The notes under the pieces are model-generated. The model worked only from the letters and a program-made list of their open reading frames with translations. It had not been told where the DNA came from and did no database searches. From positions 248,001 to 312,000 of the forward strand of contig NZ_PSTZ01000001.1 in assembly GCF_002931555.1 (NCBI RefSeq): a stretch of DNA of 64,000 nt, written 5' to 3'. Shown piece by piece: positions 42,803-49,612 of the stretch (within the stretch, counting starts at the first letter, position 1; every line of letters starts with the position of its first letter). The DNA is from Pseudoclavibacter sp. RFBB5. Lineage in GTDB: Bacteria; Actinomycetota; Actinomycetes; Actinomycetales; Microbacteriaceae. The position numbers and the translations under genes were made by a program.

Positions 42803-42873
42803 CCGGTGCCGCGCCTCGCGTGCGGCACCGGCACGGCTCCCGAACGGTGCGGATGCACGGCTCGGGAGCCGTG
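42803..42873 (+). terminator. Tandem hairpins after the polyol operon
   Basis: Two adjacent stem-loops: a 10-bp stem (42803-42812/42822-42831) and a 12-bp stem (42832-42843/42862-42873). They lie 57 nt after the COG4091 stop and 160 nt before the SorC regulator, consistent with partial termination before the regulator gene. Confidence 0.6.
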
Positions 42874-43030
42874 GTCGTCCGGCCTCGCTCGCACGCAGAA
42901 CGCGGGTCGACCACGAGACCGGGGCAGGCGGAACGGGAGCGAGCAGCGCCGCGCATCGCTCCGCAGCCGGACCGGCGCGGGCCGCCGCACGCCGCACGAA
43001 CCGCCGCACCACGACGAAGGAGCAGACGAG

Positions 43031-43984
43031 ATGCCAGCACCTCGCAACGCCGAGACCCTCGTCCGAGCGGCGCGCCTCTACTACCTCGACGGGCTCTCCC
43101 AGAGCGACGTCGCGAACGCCCTCGGCGTCTCCCGGGCGAGCGTCTCCCGCATCCTCTCGGCAGCCCGTGACCAGGGCATCGTCGAGATCCGCATCCACGA
43201 CCCGCACGTCGTCGGCCGCGTGAGCGAGCTCGAGCAGCAGATCGTTGACGCGTTCGGCGTGGGCGCCGCCGTCGTCGTCGCGAACCTGCCGGGCCGGCAT
43301 CCGCTCGACGTGGTAGCTGGCGCGGCCGCCGACTACTTCGCGGAACGAGTGCCATCCGTCGGTTCGGTGGGCCTCAGCTGGGGCAAGTCGATCGACGCGT
43401 TCGTCGAGCAGATCCACGTCGAATCCACAGGGCGCGCGCTGACCCTCTGCCCGCTGGTGGGCGGCATGCCCTTCGACTCCGGGCCCGCCGGCAACACCGC
43501 CCTCGAGCGCCTGTCGCAGAAGTCGGGTGCGAAGGCGTTCCGCTTCGAGTCGCCAGCCGTCGTCGAGTCGCCGCAGACCTGGGCGGCCCTCACGCGCGAG
43601 TCGTCGATCTCGTCCGCGATCAAGCGGGCGACGGATGTGCAGCTCGCGTTCGTCGGCATCGGCTCGTACGGCCTCCACGCGTCGCGGCACATCGTCTCCG
43701 CCATGCGCCTCAGCGACGACGAGCGTGCGGACCTCGACGCGCAGCAGCCGGTCGGCGACATCTGCGGCCGCTTCTTCGACGCATCCGGTCGCGCCCTCGG
43801 CTCGCCCGTCTCGGAGCGCGTCATCGGCATCACGCTCGAGCAGCTCGCCGCCATCCCCGAGGTCGTCGGCTTCGCGGCCGGCGCCGAGAAAGCCCCGGGT
43901 GTCGCGGGATCCCTACACACAGGCGCGCTCGACAGCGTCATCCTCGACGAAGACCTCGCCCGCGCCCTCGTCGAACTCGTGTAA
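43031..43984 (+). CDS. SorC-family sugar-binding transcriptional regulator
   Basis: 317 aa. N-terminal HTH (~8-50): LSQSDVANALGVSRASVSRI. The large C-terminal sugar-phosphate-binding domain (~60-317) has the SorC pattern VGLSWGKSIDAFVEQIH, LCPLVGGMP and GIGSYGLHA. These proteins respond to phosphorylated sugars or polyols; Brucella EryD, which controls erythritol catabolism, is a member. AAGGAG precedes the ATG. It is located between the two operons that share the 36-bp operator, so it is the obvious candidate to bind them. Confidence 0.92.
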   Translation: MPAPRNAETLVRAARLYYLDGLSQSDVANALGVSRASVSRILSAARDQGIVEIRIHDPHVVGRVSELEQQIVDAFGVGAAVVVANLPGRHPLDVVAGAAADYFAERVPSVGSVGLSWGKSIDAFVEQIHVESTGRALTLCPLVGGMPFDSGPAGNTALERLSQKSGAKAFRFESPAVVESPQTWAALTRESSISSAIKRATDVQLAFVGIGSYGLHASRHIVSAMRLSDDERADLDAQQPVGDICGRFFDASGRALGSPVSERVIGITLEQLAAIPEVVGFAAGAEKAPGVAGSLHTGALDSVILDEDLARALVELV

Positions 43985-44495
43985 GCGAGCGGCCGCAGCT
44001 GCTGCCGCCGCGCGACCGCAGCAGCGCTGCCGCACCGCGCTACTGCTGCCGCGCTGCCGCGCTGCCGCACCGCCGTGCCGCCGCTGCCGCGCTGCCGCAC
44101 CGCATTGCGGTTGCCAGTGTTGCCGGGTCGATCTGCGCTGGTGGCTGCGGTTCCGGGTTCGGTGCGAACGCTGCCAGTCAAGTAGCCCTTTTGCGCGGCC
44201 TGGCTGCCATCGCTGCCAGCGATGTGGCCCTTTTCGCGCGGGCTTTTGGGCCATTCGACTGGCAGCGTTCAACGCGCAGGCTGCGGAGTCGCGCGGAGTC
44301 GCGCGGAGTCGGGGCTCGTGGCAGAGCACAGAGCACAGAGCACAGCGCACAGAGCACAGAGCGCGGAGCCAAGAGCACAGGATGCAGAACGACGCCGGCC
44401 TATCGTGCCGCTGACGGGGGAGTCAGGGCGAGATCGACCGGTGGTGTTGGTGCGCCGACATCGTCGGCGGCGTTCAGGAGCGAGGAAGCCGGGGC
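43985..44495. repeat. Gene-free low-complexity region between convergent operons
   Basis: Contains a CTGCCGC-type repeat tract (~43995-44115), a 14-bp inverted repeat (44166-44179/44257-44270, GAACGCTGCCAGTC type) around a GC-rich 77-bp centre, three 10-bp GCGCGGAGTC-type units (44281-44310), and about six GAGCACA units (~44334-44380). No ORF here has supporting features. It marks the boundary between the SorC gene and the convergent yjbQ gene. Confidence 0.8.
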
Positions 44496-45026
44496 CTACT
44501 CGCCCATGACGACGACCTGGCACTTGCGCGCGCGGGCGCGGGTGCGGTCGAAGTCGACGAAGTAGATGTAGCCGGTGACGCCGACGCCGAGCTTGCCGTC
44601 GATGACGGCGAACACCTCGCTCGAGCCGAGGATCGTCGCCTTGATGTGGGCCTCCGCGTTGAGCAGCGCCGTCTTGTCGCCGCCGGGCAGGTACACCTCG
44701 GCGTCCGGCCACGACTCGACGTCTGCGTAGTGCTCGGGCCCCGGGTAGCGGTACTCGCCCTCGGGGGGTACGGCCGTCTGGTTCGGGGCGATGCGGTTCA
44801 GGACGTCATCGAGGTCGGCCTGCAGGAACTCGGTGCCGTCGTCAAGGCGGTCGTGCACGAACTCCTCGAAGAAGACGGCGCACGTCGTGTGGGGCGAGAT
44901 GACGGTGACCGTGCCGGTCGTGATGCCACTCGCCGCGATCGCCTCCTTCACCTCGGCTGTGACGTCGATGTAGCTGGGGGTGCCGCCGTGTGACTGCAGC
45001 TGGAGGGTGGTCTGGGTGACGGTCAT
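44496..45026 (-). CDS. yjbQ: YjbQ-family protein (UPF0047)
   Basis: 176 aa, slightly longer than typical YjbQ (~140). The VTVISPHTTCAVFFEEF histidine block and the C-terminal GKLGVGVTGYIYFVDFDR are the family signatures. E. coli YjbQ has weak thiamine phosphate synthase activity, but its main role is unclear. Here it is the last gene of the TPI-aldolase operon (89-nt gap), which suggests a role on a phosphorylated intermediate of that pathway. Insertions at ~55-110 (FLQADLDDVLNRIAPNQTAV) are within family range. Confidence 0.85.
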   Translation of the reverse strand: MTVTQTTLQLQSHGGTPSYIDVTAEVKEAIAASGITTGTVTVISPHTTCAVFFEEFVHDRLDDGTEFLQADLDDVLNRIAPNQTAVPPEGEYRYPGPEHYADVESWPDAEVYLPGGDKTALLNAEAHIKATILGSSEVFAVIDGKLGVGVTGYIYFVDFDRTRARARKCQVVVMGE

Positions 45027-45115
45027 CGGTGTTCCTTCGTGGTCGTGGATGCGCGTGCTTCGACGAACGCGCGGATGTCGGTGGATGCGATGGGTGAGCG
45101 GATGCGCGGCGTCGC

Positions 45116-45964
45116 TCAGGCGCCCGGTCGCAGCGCCTGGATGAACTCGGCGACGTCACTCTCGACCTGCGCCGACACGGCCTTCGCGACCTTGGGGAAC
45201 AGGATCGTGTTGGGCTCGTCTGCGGCCCGGAGCGCAGCATCCAGTGCCGCCTTCGCCGCGTACGTGTAGTAGTTGATCTTGCGGACGCCGCGGGTGATGG
45301 AGCGGTGGTACTCGTCGAGGGTGAGGCCGGAACCGCCGTGCATGACGATGGGCACGCCCGTCGCGTCGCGGAGCTGCTCGATGAGCGCGTAGTTGAGCTT
45401 CGGCTCCTGGTGGTACATGCCGTGCACCGTGCCGAACGAGGCGGCGAGCGCCGTGACACCGGTGCGCTCGACGAACTCCTTCGCCTGGGTCGGCTCGGTG
45501 TAGAGGGTCTCGTCGGCGATGCCCTGGCTCGGGTCGCCGTTCTCGTTGCCCGTCATGACGCCGAGCTCGCCCTCGACGCCGACACCGCGTTCCTTCGCGA
45601 GCTTCACGACCTCGGTGGTGCGGGCGACGTTCTCCTCGTAGGGGAGCGTGGAGCCGTCGATCATGACTGAGTTGAAGCCGATGTCGAGGCCGCGGGCGAT
45701 GTAGTCGATGTCCTCGCCGTGGTCGACGTGCAGCACGAACGGGGCTTCGCTGCGCATCGCGAGCGCGAGCATGGCGGGCCCGATGTCGTCGATCGAGAGG
45801 GTGCTCTCGTGCACCTGCGCGTGCTGCAGGATGACGGGGACGCCGGCCTTCTCGGCTGCCGCGATGGTGCCGAGCAGCCCCTCGAAGTAGGGGGTGTTGA
45901 CCGCCGCGATGGCGATGTTGTTCTTCTGTGCGTAGCGGAGCGCTTCGTCGAGTCCGATGAGCAT
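45116..45964 (-). CDS. Class II (zinc) aldolase, fructose-bisphosphate aldolase-like
   Basis: 282 aa. Zinc and catalytic blocks in order: VILQHAQVHES, LHVDHGEDIDYI (His ligand pair), the glutamate in VEGELGVMTG, FGTVHGMYHQEP, VMHGGSGLTLDEYH and KINYYTY. The family cleaves ketose 1,6-bisphosphates, but homologues in catabolic clusters (AgaY/GatY, IolJ types) cleave ketose monophosphates. Since no 1-phosphokinase lies in the locus, the monophosphate group is more likely. ATG start; 27-nt gap to the TPI-like gene upstream. Confidence 0.88.
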   Translation of the reverse strand: MLIGLDEALRYAQKNNIAIAAVNTPYFEGLLGTIAAAEKAGVPVILQHAQVHESTLSIDDIGPAMLALAMRSEAPFVLHVDHGEDIDYIARGLDIGFNSVMIDGSTLPYEENVARTTEVVKLAKERGVGVEGELGVMTGNENGDPSQGIADETLYTEPTQAKEFVERTGVTALAASFGTVHGMYHQEPKLNYALIEQLRDATGVPIVMHGGSGLTLDEYHRSITRGVRKINYYTYAAKAALDAALRAADEPNTILFPKVAKAVSAQVESDVAEFIQALRPGA

Positions 45965-45991
45965 GGGTGTTCTTCTCTCTGGGAGGGTGAG

Positions 45992-46726
45992 TCAGCTGGC
46001 CGGTGCGGCAGCGGATGAGTTGGTGCCGGTGGCCTGCGAGTCGCGGTGGTCGGCGAGCGCCTGGAACATCTCGGTGAGGATCTCGCGCCAGTCGGGGTGC
46101 TTGATGATGCCGCTTGTGCCGCCCGAGCAGTCGGCGCCCTGCTGGAGGACGCGCGTGATGTCGGCGCCGCGGCTCACGCCGGCGGCCTGCACGACGAGGA
46201 TCGACGGGTCGACGTTCTTCACGATCTGGGTGGTGCGCTCGATGTAGTCGCCCGCATCCATCTGCCCGGTGCCGATGTTCGCGGTCGGCTCGCAGATCAT
46301 GCCCGACGGGTCGAGGTCGGCGACGGCCCGGCACTGCAGGTCGGAGTCGGCGCAGACGATGGTTGCAAGACCGACCTCTTCGCAACGGCGCATCGTGGCG
46401 TCGAGGTCGGCCAAGGTGAGGGGGTGCTCGGCGTGGTTGAGCACGACGGCCTTGACGCCGGCCTCCGCGAGGCCCTCGGCGAGGATGTGGCCCATGCCGC
46501 GGCCCGGCACGATCGGGTCGACGTGCTGGGCTGTGACGCAGAGGTTCGTCGTCTCGGCGACGACGGACCGCAGGTCGATGTGCTGCGCGGTGAAGACGAC
46601 GTCGATGTCGAACGCGCCGGCCAGCTCGTCGGTGAGGTGGGCCAGCTTCATGAGCTCGCTGCCCGTCAGGTAGGCCTTCGGGTTGACGATGAGAAACGGG
46701 CTCCGTACAGGGATGGGGACAGCCAT
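45992..46726 (-). CDS. Triosephosphate isomerase-like sugar-phosphate isomerase
   Basis: 244 aa TIM barrel. Catalytic residues are present in a pattern close to archaeal TPI: Lys17 in NPKAY, His98 in NHAEHPL and Glu146 in CEPTANIGTG. Late phosphate loops VQAAGVSRGADI and SGGTSGIIKHP complete the site. Relatives isomerise triose phosphates or, in erythritol catabolism, erythrulose phosphates (EryH/LerI types). A chromosomal housekeeping tpiA is expected elsewhere. It is the first gene of the operon with aldolase and yjbQ; AGGAG precedes the ATG, and a 36-bp operator lies 24 nt upstream. Confidence 0.85.
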   Translation of the reverse strand: MAVPIPVRSPFLIVNPKAYLTGSELMKLAHLTDELAGAFDIDVVFTAQHIDLRSVVAETTNLCVTAQHVDPIVPGRGMGHILAEGLAEAGVKAVVLNHAEHPLTLADLDATMRRCEEVGLATIVCADSDLQCRAVADLDPSGMICEPTANIGTGQMDAGDYIERTTQIVKNVDPSILVVQAAGVSRGADITRVLQQGADCSGGTSGIIKHPDWREILTEMFQALADHRDSQATGTNSSAAAPAS

Positions 46727-46750
46727 TGTCAGTTGCTCCTAGCGGATGAA

Positions 46751-46786
46751 TGCACAAAGTTGCACTGTGAATCGTACGAACGTGCA
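46751..46786 (-). promoter_or_regulatory. 36-bp operator, copy 2 (TPI/aldolase operon)
   Basis: Matches copy 1 at 38637-38672 when read toward the gene: same length and same bounded TGCAC...GTGCA, with the TGCAACTT block. A GATACT -10 (46795-46800) lies 8 nt before it and a TTGCCA -35 (46819-46824) 18 nt earlier; the start codon is 24 nt downstream. The architecture of promoter, operator and start is therefore the same for both operons. Confidence 0.7.
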
Positions 46787-46923
46787 GTTAGGCAAGTATC
46801 GCATCCGCGGAACGAAACTGGCAAGGCTTCGGATGCCGGACCTCGCGAGCAGCGCCGTTCGCACCGATTTCGTCTCAGCTGCCGCGAATAAGCTGGCCCC
46901 TCACACTTGGATCAGGGAGCCAC

Positions 46924-47700
46924 ATGACTCGCGAACCCGTCTACTCATTTGCGATCGGGGTCGGCCGCACGGTGTTCGCCGCGCTTCGCGTTCGCCAGAC
47001 GGTCCACGGCGCGCAGCACATCCCGGACACCGGCGGCGCCGTCATCGCGATGACCCACTTCGGGTACCTGGAGTTCGCCCTCGTCGAATGCGCCACGTGG
47101 ATGCACAACCGACGGCGCATCCGCTTCATGGCGAAGCAGAGCGTCTTCGAGAAGCCCGTCGTCGGCAGGCTCATGCGGAGCATGCGGCACATCCCCGTGA
47201 ACATGAAGGCGGGTGCCGACGCGTTCGCGGCGGCCGCGACCTCGTTGCGCGACGGCGAGCTCATCGGGGTGTTCCCCGAGGCGGGCGTCAGTGCGTCGTT
47301 CACGATCCGCGACTTCAAGACCGGGGCGGTGCGCCTCGCTGCGCAGGCCGGGGTTCCCATCATCCCCGTCGCTGTGTGGGGCGGGCATCGGCTGCTCACG
47401 AAGAACCGCAAGATCAGCTTGAGGGAGCGCCTCGGCATTCCCGTGCACTTCTCATTCGGCGCGCCCATCCACGTCACTGCCGGTGATGACCCCGCCGTCT
47501 CCACGGCGAAGCTCAAGACGACCATGGAGGGATTGCTCAGCGAGCTCCAGTCGAGCTACCCGGAAGACGGAACCGGCAAGTGGTGGCAGCCGCGCGCACT
47601 CGGCGGCACGGCCCCCACGCCGGAGGAAGCCGCCGCGGCCGATGCCGCGCGCGACCTCAGACGCGAAGCGGCACGGGCCGCGCAGGCCGCGCGGAAGTAG
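46924..47700 (+). CDS. plsC: 1-acylglycerol-3-phosphate acyltransferase (PlsC-type)
   Basis: 258 aa. Acyltransferase motif I is ITHFGYLEF-like (MTHFGYLEFAL), where the usual HX4D reads HX4E. GVFPEAGVSASFTI is motif III, and FKTGAVRLAAQAGVPIIPVAVWG is motif IV. It acylates lysophosphatidate (or a related glycolipid) at the membrane. GGGAGCC precedes the ATG. The C-terminus ends in an Ala/Arg-rich tail. It starts ~200 nt from the TPI operon, on the opposite strand. Confidence 0.85.
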   Translation: MTREPVYSFAIGVGRTVFAALRVRQTVHGAQHIPDTGGAVIAMTHFGYLEFALVECATWMHNRRRIRFMAKQSVFEKPVVGRLMRSMRHIPVNMKAGADAFAAAATSLRDGELIGVFPEAGVSASFTIRDFKTGAVRLAAQAGVPIIPVAVWGGHRLLTKNRKISLRERLGIPVHFSFGAPIHVTAGDDPAVSTAKLKTTMEGLLSELQSSYPEDGTGKWWQPRALGGTAPTPEEAAAADAARDLRREAARAAQAARK

Positions 47701-47794
47701 GACGCGCGTCCGCAGCGGGTCGCGGTCGCGCGGCGAGATCGTCGCCGCGAGGGACCGCGGCCGCAAGGCGTGGCGGGCTGGCGCATCGTGGCGC

Positions 47795-47860
47795 CTTGCG
47801 TGATGGATGGGCGCATCCAGGGCCGAAACCGCGTCCGGCGGGGCGTTCGTCACGGATGTT
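47795..47860. repeat. Imperfect palindromic repeat (family B, copy 1)
   Basis: CGTGATGGATGGGCGCATCC and, downstream, GGCGTTCGTCACGG form an interrupted palindrome. It resembles the repeat at 62876-62937 in order and sequence. The whole gap 47701-48065 holds no gene. Confidence 0.45.
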
Positions 47861-47946
47861 GGCCGGTGGGCGAGGGCTGCGGATGCTGGTGCGGCGGCGG
47901 CGATCTGTTCCGGGGCGGCAGCGGTGGTGCGGTGACCCGCGATCCG

Positions 47947-48025
47947 TGTCCAACATGAGTGCAGAATTGGCCCATCCGGGGGCGGAAACCGGGCCGGGGG
48001 CCAGATATCGCACTGATGTTGGACA
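47947..48025. repeat. Extragenic palindromic repeat family A, copy 2
   Basis: 17-bp arms (47947-47963 and 48009-48025; 15 of 17 paired) around a 45-bp spacer. Inverted relative to copy 1 at 33486-33563: its right arm plus ATATC matches the left arm of copy 1. Confidence 0.85.
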
Positions 48026-48065
48026 GTGATCGGCGGCAGATGGAAGCCGGTGTCAGACTTGGCGC

Positions 48066-48902
48066 ATGAACCGTGAGCTTCCCGGAACCCTGATGAGCAT
48101 CGGCGAGTTCTCGCGCTACTCGGGGTTGAGCGTGCGCATGCTTCGGCATTATGCGGAGCGGGGTGTGCTTGCCCCGGCCGAGGTCGACGAGTTCAGCGGG
48201 TACCGACGCTACGCACCCGGTCAGCTGCAGGACGCGGGGCGGGTGCGGATGCTCCGCGACTCGGGGTGCGGGATCCCGGCGATCGCCGAGCTCCTGCCGC
48301 TCTTCGACTCGCCTGACCTGCTGCGGCTTCGGCTGCAATCGCACCTCGACGAGCTGAAGGCAGAGGCACGACGGGTGGCCGAGCAGCAGGCGCTCGCAGT
48401 GAACCTGCTTGGGGAGCTCGAGGCGCGAGCGCGGCGGCTGGACGTCGTCGAGCGCACGTTCCCGGCGCTGCGCGTGCTCTACCTGCGGCGGACCGTCGCC
48501 GACTACCCGTCTGAGGGGTCACTCTGGGGCAACTTCCGCGGCCCGGTCGCCGAGCTCACCTCCCGCGACCCGGAGGCCTTCGGCGACGTGGGCGGTGCCA
48601 CCTACTTCGACGATGAGTACCGCGATGCCGACGTCGAGATGGCGATCTGGCGCGAGTACCGCGGCGCCTCCGTACCGGATGGGTACGAGGTCGTCGAGCT
48701 TCCCGAGCAGCGCGTCGCGACGGTCACACATCGGGGCGGCTTCGAGACGATCAACGAGGCGACTGCCACCGCGGGTGCCTGGGTTGCCGATCAGCAGCGC
48801 ACGAGAGTCGGGCCGATCTTCAACGTCTACGTGCGCGGCCCCGGCCGCGACCCGAACCCCGAGAACTGGGTCACCGAGGTGAACGTGCCGATCGCGGTTT
48901 GA
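48066..48902 (+). CDS. MerR-family regulator with GyrI-like effector domain
   Basis: 278 aa. The N-terminal winged helix (~8-75) reads IGEFSRYSGLSVRMLRHYAE and SGYRRYAPGQL. A coiled-coil dimerisation helix (~80-120) follows. The C-terminal GyrI-like domain (~130-278) with YRGASVPDGYEVVELPEQRV binds diverse drugs or small molecules. It resembles BmrR/TipA-type drug regulators. A CAGACT hexamer 6 nt before the ATG may serve a leaderless message. The VOC gene downstream is a possible target. Confidence 0.88.
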   Translation: MNRELPGTLMSIGEFSRYSGLSVRMLRHYAERGVLAPAEVDEFSGYRRYAPGQLQDAGRVRMLRDSGCGIPAIAELLPLFDSPDLLRLRLQSHLDELKAEARRVAEQQALAVNLLGELEARARRLDVVERTFPALRVLYLRRTVADYPSEGSLWGNFRGPVAELTSRDPEAFGDVGGATYFDDEYRDADVEMAIWREYRGASVPDGYEVVELPEQRVATVTHRGGFETINEATATAGAWVADQQRTRVGPIFNVYVRGPGRDPNPENWVTEVNVPIAV

Positions 48903-49003
48903 CTCTCACACTGTGTGAGACCTCACGATCGGATCACCGGCGCACGAGGCCGGCGCCGCAGCGCAGGGGCGCGGCGGCTGATCCGGACGAGAGGACAACG
49001 ACC

Positions 49004-49357
49004 ATGTCGAACACTGTGAACTACTTCGAGATCGGCACCACCGACCCGGAGGCCGCGAAGGCCTTCTATGGCGACACCTTCGGCTGGACGTTCGGCTCGC
49101 TCGAGCCGGGCGGTTACGGCATGGTCGACGCTGCTGGCAACGGTGGCGGCCTCTGGGACTCGAGCACCGTCGGCGGTGGCAGCTGGGCGATCTTCTACGT
49201 CGAGGTCGACGACATCGAGGCGAAGCTCGAGCAGGCGGCCGCCAACGGCGCGGAGACCGTCATCCCGCTGGTCGACAACGGCACCATCAAGTTCGCGCAC
49301 CTCCGCGACCCGCTCGGCAACCGCTTCGGCGTCTGGCAGCGCAAGGCGAAGGGCTGA
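49004..49357 (+). CDS. VOC-family (glyoxalase/bleomycin-resistance-like) protein
   Basis: 117 aa with the two beta-alpha-beta repeats of the vicinal oxygen chelate fold. NTVNYFEIGTTDPEAAKAFY opens and PLGNRFGVWQ closes it; the metal-ligand His and Glu positions are only partly conserved. Likely a drug-binding or small-molecule lyase. GAGAGGA precedes the ATG. It follows a drug-type MerR regulator by ~100 nt and may be under its control. A 16-bp hairpin follows. Confidence 0.85.
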   Translation: MSNTVNYFEIGTTDPEAAKAFYGDTFGWTFGSLEPGGYGMVDAAGNGGGLWDSSTVGGGSWAIFYVEVDDIEAKLEQAAANGAETVIPLVDNGTIKFAHLRDPLGNRFGVWQRKAKG

Positions 49358-49377
49358 GCGGCGCGGGCATACAAGCA

Positions 49378-49412
49378 GAACCCCGCCCGCGAGAGACTCG
49401 CGGGCGGGGTTC
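49378..49412. terminator. Hairpin terminator
   Basis: Perfect 16-bp inverted repeat (49378-49393/49397-49412) with a 3-nt loop, 20 nt after the VOC stop and 32 nt from the convergent metS end. Confidence 0.8.
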
Positions 49413-49444
49413 AGTCGGTGCTGAGAAGAACCGAGGTTCGCCGA

Positions 49445-49612
49445 TCAGGTGTCGTGCGTGACCGGGGCGTGTTCGGCTCGGCCGTCGTCGTGACCACCCG
49501 ACGGATAGTCGGCGCGTTCCGGGTGCCGACGGAGCGCGATGACGGAGGCGGCGCATCCGCCCCATACGATCCCGATCGCGACGATGAGCATCGTGATGGC
49601 TTCTGGGGTCAT
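49445..49612 (-). CDS. metS: MetS-type small subunit of NSS-family methionine/alanine transporter
   Basis: 55 aa, too small for most gene finders. A single hydrophobic helix (residues ~7-27: MLIVAIGIVWGGCAASVIAL) is followed by a short basic turn and an acidic tail, matching the MetS small-subunit family. In Corynebacterium glutamicum MetS is required together with MetP for Met uptake. Its ATG overlaps the metP stop by 4 nt (ATGA), so it is co-translated. Placement right after the transporter supports the call. Confidence 0.85.
   Translation of the reverse strand: MTPEAITMLIVAIGIVWGGCAASVIALRRHPERADYPSGGHDDGRAEHAPVTHDT

Noticed and set aside
44281-44390. Regulatory protein-binding array
   Set aside because: Units are short simple repeats with drifting sequence and no link to a promoter; slippage is sufficient.
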